Assembly (NCBI GenBank): GCA_963714145.1
Contig: OY970235.1
Coordinates: 7,998,001-8,062,000, forward strand
Reading direction: 5' to 3'
Length of the DNA stretch: 64,000 nt
DNA from: JBBWZH01 sp035544115
GTDB lineage: Bacteria > Actinomycetota > Actinomycetes > Mycobacteriales > CADCTP01
The notes beneath the pieces were generated by a model. The model made no database searches. It was not told the origin of the DNA and saw only the letters and a list, made by a program, of their open reading frames with translations. The first letter of the stretch is position 1; every line of letters begins with the position of its first letter. Positions 26,044 to 34,249 of the stretch are shown in pieces. Both the position numbers and the translations under genes were made by a program.

Positions 26044-26496
26044 GTGCGACGAACGCTTGGACGAAGACTCGCGGTCACCATCGGGGCGGTGATCGCCATC
26101 GTGGCCGGCTTCGCCGGCAGCCCGGCGGCGTCGGCCGGATCGCCGGCCGGCAAGCCAGGGCCGTCCGGCCCCGGCGGCGCCCTCACCAACAGCCTCTATC
26201 CCTGCATCGTGTTTCAGGGCGGCACCTGCACGACCGTGCTGACCAACCTCAACCTGCGGGCGCAGCCGCACCGCAACTCCACCTCCCTCATCGTCATGCC
26301 GCAGGGCAGCGACTTCCAGATCAGGTGCTGGGGCTACGGCGATTCGGTGAACGGCGACAACATCTGGTACTTCGGCCAGTACTTCACCAGCATCGACGTG
26401 GGGCCGATCAGTTGGCCGATCGGATGGGCCGCCGGCTATTACCTCGCCACCGGCGCGGATCCGAACCCCAACTTCGTGAACTGCGCCGATCCGTGA
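26044..26496 (+). CDS. Secreted SH3-like domain protein
   Basis: A 150-residue exported protein. A twin-Arg-containing N-terminus and hydrophobic core (LAVTIGAVIAIVAGFAG, ending SPAASA) form a signal peptide. After a short Pro/Gly linker the mature part has a CIVFQGGTCTTVLTNLNLRAQPH start and RCWGYGDSVNGDNIWYF, the pattern of bacterial SH3-like (SH3b) domains with two disulfide-compatible cysteine pairs. Such domains bind cell-wall or protein ligands. The start is GTG with GGAAGGAGA upstream. It lies 233 bp after the giant gene; an immunity or partner role for that protein is possible but unsupported. Confidence 0.7.
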   Translation: MRRTLGRRLAVTIGAVIAIVAGFAGSPAASAGSPAGKPGPSGPGGALTNSLYPCIVFQGGTCTTVLTNLNLRAQPHRNSTSLIVMPQGSDFQIRCWGYGDSVNGDNIWYFGQYFTSIDVGPISWPIGWAAGYYLATGADPNPNFVNCADP

Positions 26497-26554
26497 TCGT
26501 GAGCCGACAGGTCGCCGCCGAACCGGCGGCGGGCCAGTAGCGCACCAGTTCGCA

Positions 26555-26590
26555 CTGGTCGCGGGCGCCCGGCCGGGCGCCCGCGACCAG
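26555..26590 (+). terminator. Perfect 36 bp palindrome, terminator hairpin
   Basis: Both arms are 16 bp (left arm CTGGTCGCGGGCGCCC) around GGCC, with no mismatch. It starts 59 bases after the SH3-like gene stop and precedes the serine protease gene. There is no T-tract. Confidence 0.75.
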
Positions 26591-26786
26591 ATCCGCTTTC
26601 TCCGGTGCCTGGCCAGGCCTCGCCAGACGATCCGTTCCGGAGCGAACGGGTCTGGCCGGAAGGTCGCCCATATTGCCCGCCTGCGCAAGCTTCCTGCCCC
26701 GGCCGACATGGAACGCACTTAATCGCCGAGTAACTCGCTCTCTGTGAATGAGCGGTCATCCGGACCGCTCAGAAAAGAGGGTCAAG

Positions 26787-27707
26787 ATGACCACAGCTCA
26801 GAGGCGATGGTGGGCGGCAGCGGCAGCGGGCCTGGCGTTTGCGGCACTGTCGCCGGCTCTGTCGGCGACCGCGGCACCGGCGCAGACATCCGGCGCTGCG
26901 ACTCTCGTCAACGGTGCCGGGCGCACCGTCACGCTGTCGCCGAGCGCGATCGCGGCGCTCAGCAGTACCGCGGGTCACTCCAGCTACGTGCCGACCGGTG
27001 CCAAGCCGGCCACCACCAAGTCCGCGCCGAAAGCCAGCCCTGACTCGGTGCTCGGGCCAGACGGCCGGGTCCAGGAGGGGCCGACAACGGTGTACCCGTG
27101 GGGGTCCATCGTGCACATCGAGTCGACGATCGGCGGCTGCACCGGCTTCCTGCTCAACCGGGACACCGTCGTCACCGCGGGGCATTGCGTTTTCCTTGGC
27201 GGCTGGGCGACCAGCTACACCGTGACCCCGGGACGCAATGGCGTCAACGTCCAGCCGTACGGCTCGTGCAGTGGCGGTTCCGGCGACCTGTGGAGCAACA
27301 CGATCTGGACCGGCAGCCAGAACGAGGACTTTGACTACGGCATGATCAAGCTGACCTGCGACGTTGGCAACTCCACCGGCTGGATGGGCTGGTGGTACAA
27401 CGAGGGTGAGACGCTGACCGGCCAGTTCTTCTACGTCGAGGGTTTCCCGGGCGACAAGCCGTACGGGACGATGTGGTGGGACGGCGACACGATCGCCAGC
27501 CAGACCGGCAGCCGGCTGTTCCACAACATCGACACCTTCGGTGGTGAGAGCGGGTCGCCGATCTACCGTTTCCGGTCCGCGTCCGAGGGGCTGTGCGCCG
27601 GCTGGTGCATCACCGGCATCCACACGACCGGCGGCAGCGTGAACGGCGGCACCCGGTTCAACTCGTCCGTCATGGGCATCATCAACTTCGTCGTCGGACT
27701 GCCGTAA
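26787..27707 (+). CDS. Secreted trypsin-like/V8-type serine protease
   Basis: A 306-residue exported protease. A signal peptide spans residues 1-31 (RRWWAAAAAGLAFAALSPAL), then a propeptide of ~70 residues. The catalytic triad is His133 (VVTAGHCVF), an Asp in DFDYGMIKL (about 183) and Ser255 (GGESGSPIY). The GESGSP form and lack of extra domains resemble glutamyl-endopeptidase-like S1 proteases. The ATG is preceded by AGAGG; an earlier in-frame ATG at 26748 lacks a ribosome-binding site. Flanked by strong hairpins on both sides, so it is probably monocistronic. Confidence 0.9.
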   Translation: MTTAQRRWWAAAAAGLAFAALSPALSATAAPAQTSGAATLVNGAGRTVTLSPSAIAALSSTAGHSSYVPTGAKPATTKSAPKASPDSVLGPDGRVQEGPTTVYPWGSIVHIESTIGGCTGFLLNRDTVVTAGHCVFLGGWATSYTVTPGRNGVNVQPYGSCSGGSGDLWSNTIWTGSQNEDFDYGMIKLTCDVGNSTGWMGWWYNEGETLTGQFFYVEGFPGDKPYGTMWWDGDTIASQTGSRLFHNIDTFGGESGSPIYRFRSASEGLCAGWCITGIHTTGGSVNGGTRFNSSVMGIINFVVGLP

Positions 27708-27735
27708 CAGGGGGGTAGTTCGCCGCGGTAACCCT

Positions 27736-27778
27736 CGGCTGGCCGCCAGGACGGGCATTCCGCCCCGGCGGCCAGCCG
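27736..27778 (+). terminator. Hairpin terminator after the serine protease
   Basis: A perfect 12 bp stem CGGCTGGCCGCC / GGCGGCCAGCCG with a 19-base loop, 28 bases after the protease stop codon. Confidence 0.6.
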
Positions 27779-27835
27779 GGAGGCCGGTTGGATCAGTTCT
27801 TGTCGAGCCCACAATGCGTGGAGTAGGGGGCAGGA

Positions 27836-28225
27836 ATGCGGCTGAGTTCGGTGCTGGTAGCGGGTTTTGCGCTTGTCGCGGCAGCGGCGTGCGGGCCGGC
27901 CGGCGCGCAGCCGCGGGGCCCGGCGCCGGTCAGCGGAGCGTCCGCGTCAACCGCCCCGCCGACCTGGGGCACCGTCAGCGGGCTCGTCACCGACGGAGCC
28001 GGCCGGCCAGCCAGCGGGGTGCTCATCGTGCCCGCGGCGGCCGATCCAGATACTCCGGCCGTGCCGGAGCTGGCCGTGCTCACCGACTCGGCCGGGCGGT
28101 ACACCTGGCGGCTGTCTCCGGGGCGCTACACACTCGCGCCACACCGAGGCAACCGGCTTTACGCCGCCAAGGCTGTGACGGTGACGCCGCGCGCGCAGCT
28201 AGAGGTGAACCTCTCCCTGACCTGA
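27836..28225 (+). CDS. Lipoprotein with a carboxypeptidase-regulatory-like domain
   Basis: A 129-residue protein. The N-terminus (MRLSSVLVAGFALVAAAAC) is a lipoprotein signal with the lipobox Cys at residue 19. After a Pro/Ser linker, the remainder (GTVSGLVTDGAGRPASGVLI through DSAGRYTWRLSPGRYTL) is the beta-sandwich pattern of carboxypeptidase regulatory-like domains, found in many surface proteins. It is likely anchored to the outside of the membrane. The ATG has GGGGGCAGGA upstream. No operon partner was seen. Confidence 0.75.
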   Translation: MRLSSVLVAGFALVAAAACGPAGAQPRGPAPVSGASASTAPPTWGTVSGLVTDGAGRPASGVLIVPAAADPDTPAVPELAVLTDSAGRYTWRLSPGRYTLAPHRGNRLYAAKAVTVTPRAQLEVNLSLT

Positions 28226-28344
28226 CTCGCGTCGTCCAGCCGGATAGCGATCCGGATGTAGTGACCTGCTGCCGATCCGTTGTCGGCGTGAAGTCCGCTG
28301 GTGGGCTAATGTCAGCGCTGACGGCGGAACACGGAGGTGACGGC

Positions 28345-28731
28345 GTGAGCGAGAACTGGGCGGCGGTCGCGCGGGAAGTCAATTCCCGCGCTGCGGCGCT
28401 CGGTCTGAAGCAGCGCGAGCTTGCCGAGAGATCCGGGGTTTCACTGGCGATCGTGCGTGAGATCCAGCACGACAAGATCCGGCGCCGGCGCAATCCGCGC
28501 ACACTCGCGGCACTGTCCATTGCATTGCAACGGCACCCCGACCACCTGTCGGTGCTGCTCCGCGACGGGGTGCCGCCGGAGACTCGTTCGTCGCCGTCCC
28601 TGCAGTACGACCCCGCCGTCGTCGCGCTGAACGCAATTCTCCGCGAAATCCGCGGCCTGCGTACTCAAGTCGTCCGAGAGATCCACGAACTGCGCGCGCT
28701 GATTGATTCTGCTCCCCACCGCTCCGGGTGA
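28345..28731 (+). CDS. XRE-family helix-turn-helix protein
   Basis: A 128-residue cytoplasmic DNA-binding protein. The helix-turn-helix lies at residues 8-65 (LKQRELAERSGVSLAIVREIQ, then RNPRTLAALSIALQ), followed by a C-terminal amphipathic helix (ILREIRGLRTQVVREIHELR) likely used for dimerisation. The start GTG is preceded by GGAGGTGA at 28334-28341. TAATGT at 28306-28311 could be the -10 box, giving a short leader. Targets are unknown. Confidence 0.8.
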   Translation: MSENWAAVAREVNSRAAALGLKQRELAERSGVSLAIVREIQHDKIRRRRNPRTLAALSIALQRHPDHLSVLLRDGVPPETRSSPSLQYDPAVVALNAILREIRGLRTQVVREIHELRALIDSAPHRSG

Positions 28732-28744
28732 CGTGGCGATGGAC

Positions 28745-29260
28745 CTATTGGGTGGGGCTCTGTCGAGTGCCGTCGCGTGCGGGTGCCGGTTGCGCCAGGG
28801 CATGGGAAATGTAGTCGTCGGTCTCCCGTACCAGCGCCGACCCGATCCGGTCCGCGAAGTCGGTGAAGGCCGCGTCGTGATCGGCGTAGCCGGCGTACCG
28901 ACCGGCCAGCGCGACGTACATCCAGCCCTCGGCCTTGAGCGGCTCGACGACGGCACGGTAGTGGCGCCATCGCCGGCCGGCGCTCAGGAACTCCTCCGCA
29001 CCGGTCGCGGCCGCGACGAAGACGCTCAGTACGACCGCCACCAGTCGCGCCGCCGGACCTGGGTCAGCCGCCACGACAGCCGGCACGATCGCCGAGGCGA
29101 CCAGGGCCGGCAGCCGTAGGCGTCGATACAGTCTCAGGTTCTTTCGGCTGAATCTCTCGAACTTGACCAGGCGGTGGATGTACCACTGGAAGAAGGTCTG
29201 CCGGGTGTTGCCGTGTCCGCCGGCGTTGACCTTCTCCAGGGCCGCTCGTAACTGCGGCAC
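28745..29260 (-). CDS. DUF4231-type small membrane protein
   Basis: About 171 residues. The FFQWYIHRLVKFERFSRKNLR start, two hydrophobic helices (LPALVASAIVPAVVAA and VAVVLSVFVAAATGA) and the following RRWRHYRAVVEPLKAEGW match DUF4231, a SLATT-like two-helix membrane fold. Related SLATT domains serve as pore-forming effectors in nucleotide-signalling conflict systems, but most DUF4231 proteins have no known role and no partner is adjacent here. The start is uncertain: a GTG at 29260 is used, and an in-frame ATG at 29320 is the alternative. The 3' end abuts the convergent HTH gene. Confidence 0.65.
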   Translation of the reverse strand: MPQLRAALEKVNAGGHGNTRQTFFQWYIHRLVKFERFSRKNLRLYRRLRLPALVASAIVPAVVAADPGPAARLVAVVLSVFVAAATGAEEFLSAGRRWRHYRAVVEPLKAEGWMYVALAGRYAGYADHDAAFTDFADRIGSALVRETDDYISHALAQPAPARDGTRQSPTQ

Positions 29261-29523
29261 CTCATGCAGCCCGGCGTCGTCTCCATGACCGCCGGATCGC
29301 CGGCGCAGTACAGCGTTCATGTGCAGAGCGTGGCCTCCAACGCGTACCGACAACAGGGCGGTATGTGTTCCACCTTGCGAGTCGCTGTAGTCCACTCCGC
29401 CGCCGCACGACCAGCGGCCACCACTGCACGACTGCACGATCAAGCGACCGGTCGGGCCGCGCTCGGTGTCCCCGCGGGAGCGATTCCGAGTTGCGCCGTG
29501 GCGACGTTGCCGGGCGGGGGTCG

Positions 29524-29529
29524 TAGGGT
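29524..29529 (+). promoter_or_regulatory. -10 element of a likely leaderless transcript (VOC gene)
   Basis: TAGGGT ends 6 bases before the ATG at 29536. No properly spaced Shine-Dalgarno site exists, so a leaderless mRNA is likely. Confidence 0.5.
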
Positions 29530-29535
29530 GGGAGC

Positions 29536-29886
29536 ATGATCAACGGTGTTCATGTCATCTTGTACAGCCGCGACGATGCGGCGGACCGGGCCTTCATCCG
29601 GGATGTACTCGGCTTCCGGAACGTCGACGCCGGCGGCGGATGGTTGATCTTCAAGGCGCCACCGGCGGAGGTGGCGGTGCACCCGACCGACGGGCCCGCA
29701 TCCCACCAGATGTACTTCCTGTGCGATGACATCAACGCCACCATCGCCGACCTGACCGCCAAGGGCGTTGAGTTCGCCGGGCCGGTCAGCGAGGAGCGCT
29801 GGGGTCTGTTGACGTCCATCAAGCTGCCTGGCGGCGGCGAACTGGGCCTCTACCAGCCACTCCACCCCACCGCCCACGACCTCTGA
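29536..29886 (+). CDS. VOC/glyoxalase-family protein
   Basis: A 116-residue single-domain protein with the paired beta-alpha-beta3 pattern: INGVHVILYSRDDAADRAFI, FLGF-type helix end (DVLGFRNVD), WLIFKAP, HQMYFLCDDINATIADL, and a final ELGLYQP strand. A His near the first strand and a Glu in the last strand are placed as metal ligands in the family. It could be a dioxygenase, isomerase or antibiotic-binding protein; the sequence does not decide. It is convergent with the DinB gene 15 bp away, with a short AGCCC/GGGCT hairpin over the junction. Confidence 0.75.
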   Translation: MINGVHVILYSRDDAADRAFIRDVLGFRNVDAGGGWLIFKAPPAEVAVHPTDGPASHQMYFLCDDINATIADLTAKGVEFAGPVSEERWGLLTSIKLPGGGELGLYQPLHPTAHDL

Positions 29887-29901
29887 CAGCCCGCCGGTGG
29901 G

Positions 29902-30432
29902 CTATTCGGCCGGCGCGGCGCCGTCCAGGGCCGGCAGGTAAGCCCGGTACGGACCGACGTCGTCGCGGTACCGGCGGGCGAGCACCTCACCGATCTGCGC
30001 CAGGTGGGTCAGATCGTGGGCCACCCACGCCGCCATGACCTGCTCGAGAGTGACCGCGCCGAACTCCGGGTGCGCACCGCGCCGCTGGAGGTCCGCCGCG
30101 GTGAGCCGCAGCGAACCGAGTTCCCCCAGGCTGGCCGCGCGGACCGCCTGCAACCGCTCCAGCAGTGCGGCGGCCGGCTCGCGTTCCCAGCCGAGCATGG
30201 CCTGCCGGTCGAACGGCTCGAATCGCTGGCTGAGGCCGTGCTCGCGGATCATCCGGATTCGGGGCAGCCAGTTGGTCGAGTCTCCGTGCAGCAGGTGCCC
30301 GACGATGTCGTACGCGCTCCACGTCCGCGGACCATCGTCACGGTGTAACCACTCGTCCGGCAGCCCGACCAACAACGCGCTCAAGACCCGCGGGGTCCGG
30401 GCGAGCACCGCGGTCGCATCGGAAATGTCCAC
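29902..30432 (-). CDS. DinB-superfamily protein
   Basis: A 176-residue four-helix protein. DinB/YfiT metal-ligand histidines appear in AYDIVGHLLHGD and in VAHDLTHLAQIGEVLARRY, the family signature. Members include mycothiol- and bacillithiol-dependent transferases; many in actinobacteria are uncharacterised. A GTG start at 30432 is preferred because GAGGAGGA lies 8 bases upstream; longer in-frame starts lack this. No operon partner. Confidence 0.8.
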   Translation of the reverse strand: MDISDATAVLARTPRVLSALLVGLPDEWLHRDDGPRTWSAYDIVGHLLHGDSTNWLPRIRMIREHGLSQRFEPFDRQAMLGWEREPAAALLERLQAVRAASLGELGSLRLTAADLQRRGAHPEFGAVTLEQVMAAWVAHDLTHLAQIGEVLARRYRDDVGPYRAYLPALDGAAPAE

Positions 30433-30725
30433 CTGAACGTCCTCCTCGGCCGATCGCATTCTCCACCGCGGCACCGCTCAGGCGCGCTGCTGCCGTCCGG
30501 GTGTCGGAGTCGGCTGGTTGGCATTTCGGGGCGCGATCAGATGGCACGGCTGGCCAATGTGGCGTCACCGGGCATCAGAGCACCGGTCGGGTGGTTAGTG
30601 GCGGCCGTCCACGGGGGAAGACGATCTATGCGGAAGGAGTGGCAGATCCAGGACCGCTGCCACGCAACGGCGCGACCGCCCGCAGCCTAGGCCGACATCC
30701 AGCGGATGAAGGAGAGGGCACAGCG

Positions 30726-31106
30726 ATGACCACCAGGGACAACACCAATTCGTCCGGGGCCAGCGCGTCCACGCTGTTGACCGCAGCCGTGGACGGCCGT
30801 CCGGACCTCGGTCGCACCGGCGACGCCACCGACCGGGTGGACGCCGGCTCCGCCCAGCCGGACGTGCAGCACCCGGACGTGAAGCACCGGGCCCGCGAGG
30901 CCGCCGTGGCCGTGACGCACCGGGCCAAGGACGCCGCCGGGAGCCTGGGCCACACGGTACGGCGGAGGCCCGCGCCGGTAGCGGCGGTACTCGCCGGCCT
31001 GGCCGCCACCGTCGGCGCCGGTGGCGTGCTGCGGCGGCGCCGGGCAGCGAAAGCCCCGCAGAGCCGGCTGCGCCGGCTAATGGCGAAGCTGCCGCACCGG
31101 CACTGA
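30726..31106 (+). CDS. Small single-pass membrane protein with a basic tail
   Basis: A 126-residue protein. The N-terminal 70 residues are polar (Asp, Thr, Ser). A His/Arg-rich amphipathic stretch follows (VKHRAREAAVAVTHRAKDAA), then one membrane helix (PAPVAAVLAGLAATVGAGGV) and a strongly basic end (LRRRRAAKAPQSRLRRL). I do not recognise a named family; the shape resembles DUF3618-like proteins. The ATG has GAAGGAGAGGG upstream, supporting expression. Confidence 0.6.
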   Translation: MTTRDNTNSSGASASTLLTAAVDGRPDLGRTGDATDRVDAGSAQPDVQHPDVKHRAREAAVAVTHRAKDAAGSLGHTVRRRPAPVAAVLAGLAATVGAGGVLRRRRAAKAPQSRLRRLMAKLPHRH

Positions 31107-31249
31107 CCCACCCGGACGGCCGCTGCTGCGCCTGGACCGGTGGCTGGGACCGCGCGCCGGGGGCGTGCGGCCTGGCTTCCGTCGCGCGTCGCGCAGGCGC
31201 AGCAGCAGGCCGCCGGGCCCGTGTGGTCGCGCGAACCCGGTCAGCCCCG

Positions 31250-31286
31250 CGGCGCGGAGGGCGAGCGGTGGCCGCCCTCCGCGCCG
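31250..31286. terminator. Bidirectional hairpin terminator
   Basis: A perfect 14 bp stem (CGGCGCGGAGGGCG and its complement) with a 9-base loop, lying between the convergent membrane-protein and serine-hydrolase genes. The rest of the 185 bp gap shows nothing else. Confidence 0.65.
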
Positions 31287-31291
31287 GCTGC

Positions 31292-32836
31292 TCAGGCGGT
31301 CGGGCCGGCCAGGCGTTCGTTCACGGCTTCGACCAGGACCTGCCGGTTGGTGAGGACGACCCAGGTCTGGCCGCCGCCCGGACCGGCGAGCCCCGGTCTG
31401 ATGATCAGGGACGCGGAGAAGCCGGGGCCGGCGCCGGGGTGTCCGGCGACGTCCTTGGGCAGCATGAGCATCCAGCCGAGGCCGACCTGCCCACCGAAGG
31501 CGTCCCGCTCGGCCTGCGGCCGGAGCGCCTCGGCGGCGAGCGGGTCGGGCAGCAGCGAAGACCAGGCGAGGCCGAAGCGGACGAGGTCAGCCGCCGTGGT
31601 CCACAGGCCGCCCGCGGCCGGCATGGTCGAGACCTGCCCCGGTACGGGCTCGAACATCCCCTGGTCGGTGCGGCGGTGGCCGGTGACCACCCCGGTGGCC
31701 GGATAGCCGCGCGGGAACCCCGAACCGCCCATCCCGAGGGGTTCGAGCACCATGCGGGTAGCCGCGTCCTGGTAGTCCGACCCGGTGACGTCGGCGATCA
31801 GCTGCCCGAGCAGCGCGTACCCGCCGTTGCCGTAGGCGAACGTGCCGCGCGGCCCGCCGCACGCCGCGACCGGCCCGGTGACCGCGACCAGGTCGGGGAC
31901 GCGGTCGGCGAACATCGACGCGGGGCTGTCGACGCCGCCGGTATGGGACAGCAGTTCCCGTACGGTGACGGCGTGGTCGGCGAGCCGGATGGTGCGCAGG
32001 TACGCGTTCGCGGGCTCGTCGAGCCGTACCCGCCCGTCCGCGACCAGCCGCAGAACGGCGGTCGCGGTGACCAGCTTGGTGACCGCGTACGCCGGGAACC
32101 GGTGCTCGGGCAGCAGCACGTCGCCCTGATCGAGGCTGGCCCAGCCCCGGGCGGTCACCCACACCGGGCCGGCACCGGTCGCGCCGGCATCAGTCGCGCC
32201 GGCACCGGTCGCGCCGGCCACGACGAGGCCGACCAGGCCCAGCTCGGCGAACGAGTCCGCGGCCACCGCGGCGGCCGCCGCCGGCACCGCCCCGGAGCTA
32301 CCCGCCGGCGGTGCCGCCACGCGCGGGTCGTTGACCTTCGTCTCCACCGGATACAGCAGCAGCTTGCGCAGCCGGTACGGCGGGTCGGCCTCGGTTGCCG
32401 CCTCGACGCGCAGGTCGCCGATCCGCGCGCGCAGGTGCAGCGGCTCGGCCCGCACGTCGGCGAGGTCGTCCTTGCGCAGGTGCTCGGCCACTGAGCTGAG
32501 CACGCCGGTCCAGGTGTCCGGCGGCAGCTGGCTGAGCTGGTCGTCGTGGAAGTGTCCGCGCAGTTCCTCCTCGTCCGGGGCTGACCATTGCGGGGTGCCG
32601 GCGCCCGCGAAGCGGGACATCACCCACCGCACCTGGGTGAGGGCGTGGCTGGCCGGGCCCGCGGCCTCGATGTGTTCCTTGAGCGCGGCCCAGCTCGACA
32701 GCCCGTGCTCGCGGGCGACGGCCAGCTGGGCCTGGTGAAGGGTGGCGAATTCCCCGGCGGAGAGGCGGCGTTTCGCCTCGAGCTTCAGATACCGGAGGCT
32801 CGGCCGGTCGGGGAGCGCGCGCGACTGATCGGACAA
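31292..32836 (-). CDS. Beta-lactamase-fold serine hydrolase homologue lacking the catalytic serine
   Basis: A 514-residue protein. Residues 10-57 form a small helical module (RYLKLEAKRRLSAGEF, AREHGLSSWAALKEHI) common at the start of actinobacterial hydrolases and ankyrin proteins. The C-terminal two thirds is a class C beta-lactamase/D-Ala-D-Ala-peptidase fold, with YGN at 335-337 as the second motif and GHPGAGPGF near 475 as the third. The first motif should be SxxK, but reads AVTK (251-254; Ala codon GCG). The nucleophile therefore seems to be missing, and the protein may be inactive or a binding protein. A TGAGATDAG repeat lies at 210-222. The TTG start has GGGAAGGA upstream. Confidence 0.8.
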   Translation of the reverse strand: MSDQSRALPDRPSLRYLKLEAKRRLSAGEFATLHQAQLAVAREHGLSSWAALKEHIEAAGPASHALTQVRWVMSRFAGAGTPQWSAPDEEELRGHFHDDQLSQLPPDTWTGVLSSVAEHLRKDDLADVRAEPLHLRARIGDLRVEAATEADPPYRLRKLLLYPVETKVNDPRVAAPPAGSSGAVPAAAAAVAADSFAELGLVGLVVAGATGAGATDAGATGAGPVWVTARGWASLDQGDVLLPEHRFPAYAVTKLVTATAVLRLVADGRVRLDEPANAYLRTIRLADHAVTVRELLSHTGGVDSPASMFADRVPDLVAVTGPVAACGGPRGTFAYGNGGYALLGQLIADVTGSDYQDAATRMVLEPLGMGGSGFPRGYPATGVVTGHRRTDQGMFEPVPGQVSTMPAAGGLWTTAADLVRFGLAWSSLLPDPLAAEALRPQAERDAFGGQVGLGWMLMLPKDVAGHPGAGPGFSASLIIRPGLAGPGGGQTWVVLTNRQVLVEAVNERLAGPTA

Positions 32837-33062
32837 GGCAGTCCTTCCCTCGTCGCCCGTGGGTCCGCGACATCGGGCTGGAAAGACCTGCCGTCGAATT
32901 TGCCTGCCGAACCGGTGAGCTTGCAGCTCTGCCCGCGGACCCAGAGGCGGCCGGGAAACCGCCGCCCGAGACCGTACCGTGCCACCCCGGTGACCGCGAA
33001 CCCGTTTCCTCCGGGTGGGTATCCGGGGTGACCGGTGCCGACGGGTCGGCCGTGGGTTGGTG

Positions 33063-33578
33063 TCATTGGAAGGTGAAGCGGGTGGCGTCGGTGGGGAAGC
33101 TGAACCAGGCCAGGGCGCGCCGTGGGGTCAGTACGTGCAGTCCGCCGCCGTCCGGGTCGTCCCAGGCGTCCGCGGTGGGCTGGTAGCCGAGGGTGTGGTA
33201 CTTCTCGAACGCCGCGGCCAGCCGCGGGCCCAGCGAGTCTGCCGGTGCGCGCGTCGGTTGGGACTCGCCCTCGACGATCACGGCCTCGGTGCCGTTTTCC
33301 AGGTTGAGCGAGCAGGCCGGGTTGTGCTGCAGGTTGCGCGCGTGCCGGGTGGTGGGCGCCCCGTCGTACCAGAACCGGCCGTCCACCCAGACACCCCAGC
33401 GGGGTACGACGTGGGGCCTGCCGTCGGGCCGAACGGTGGCCAGCCAGTATGCCGTGGCGGCGATCAGACGCGTCTGGACCTCGGGCCAGGCGAGCATGCC
33501 GTCGGTGCTCGGCGGCAGGCCGTACCCGTCCGGGAACACCGGGCGATCACGGCGGGGGCCATCGGTCGGGTCGGTCAT
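33063..33578 (-). CDS. Pyridoxamine 5'-phosphate oxidase-fold flavin-binding protein
   Basis: A 171-residue protein with the split-barrel FMN/F420-binding fold: YWLATVRPDGRPHVVPRWGVWVDGRFWY, then a conserved TRHARNLQHNPACSL and VIVEGESQPT. Actinobacterial members often bind F420 or heme and reduce small molecules or biliverdin. The ATG at 33578 is preferred; upstream, TAGCAT (complement of 33587-33592) lies 8 bases before it, a leaderless layout. Confidence 0.85.
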   Translation of the reverse strand: MTDPTDGPRRDRPVFPDGYGLPPSTDGMLAWPEVQTRLIAATAYWLATVRPDGRPHVVPRWGVWVDGRFWYDGAPTTRHARNLQHNPACSLNLENGTEAVIVEGESQPTRAPADSLGPRLAAAFEKYHTLGYQPTADAWDDPDGGGLHVLTPRRALAWFSFPTDATRFTFQ

Positions 33579-33641
33579 GGTTGCCGATGCTAGGCACCGG
33601 CACCGACAAAACAACCCGTCGCCGACCACCACGACAGCGAG

Positions 33642-34169
33642 CTACCGGGCGGACTCCCGGCCGGGCAGGGTGTAGAGGTTCCGGGTGTCGCCCGCTACCG
33701 GCGCCTGCTTCCAGAAGGTGAATCCGAGCTTGCGGCAGACGTTCTGGGAGGCGAGGTTCTCCGGGGCGATGATGGCCAGCAGTTCACCGGCATACGTCCG
33801 GCGAGCATTGGCCAGCAGCGCCCGGCTGGCCTCGGTGGCGTACCCGCGGCCCCGGCATTCCGGTACCAGCCGGTATCCCCATTCCAGCCAGGTCCTGCCC
33901 TCGAAGTCGATGTAGTCGGCGCCGGTGTATCCCACCACCAGCCCGGAGGCCAGCTCGACCACCGGCTGCTTGCCGAACGGGAGGGTCCGGCAGACAGCGA
34001 CCATGTGGTCGAACCGGTCCGCGGCCGCCGCTTCGGTGCGCACCCCTGGGTGGAACACCATGAAGTCCCGGTCGCGGAAGAGCCCGACGAACCGGTCCCG
34101 GTCAGCCTCCCGGGGCGGCCGCACCAGCAGCCGCGCGGTCGTCACCGCATCCAGATCCGAGCCGGTCAC
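33642..34169 (-). CDS. GNAT N-acetyltransferase (RimJ/RimL-like)
   Basis: A 175-residue acetyltransferase with the RimJ/RimL pattern: an N-terminal TTARLLVRPPREADRDRF, WLEWGYRLVPECRGRGYATEA (acetyl-CoA loop R-G-R-G-Y-A) near 100-115, and the terminal NLASQNVCRKLGFTFWKQ. These enzymes acetylate protein N-termini or small amines. The start is GTG with GGGAGGA close upstream. It is 63 bp from the PPOx-like gene on the same strand but seems independent. Confidence 0.85.
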   Translation of the reverse strand: MTGSDLDAVTTARLLVRPPREADRDRFVGLFRDRDFMVFHPGVRTEAAAADRFDHMVAVCRTLPFGKQPVVELASGLVVGYTGADYIDFEGRTWLEWGYRLVPECRGRGYATEASRALLANARRTYAGELLAIIAPENLASQNVCRKLGFTFWKQAPVAGDTRNLYTLPGRESAR

Positions 34170-34249
34170 ACATCCTCCCGCCGTCCACCCTGCCGCACCG
34201 CGGTGCGCGTAGTCGGCGTTTTGTCGGTGCCCGGTGGCATGGTGGCCGG

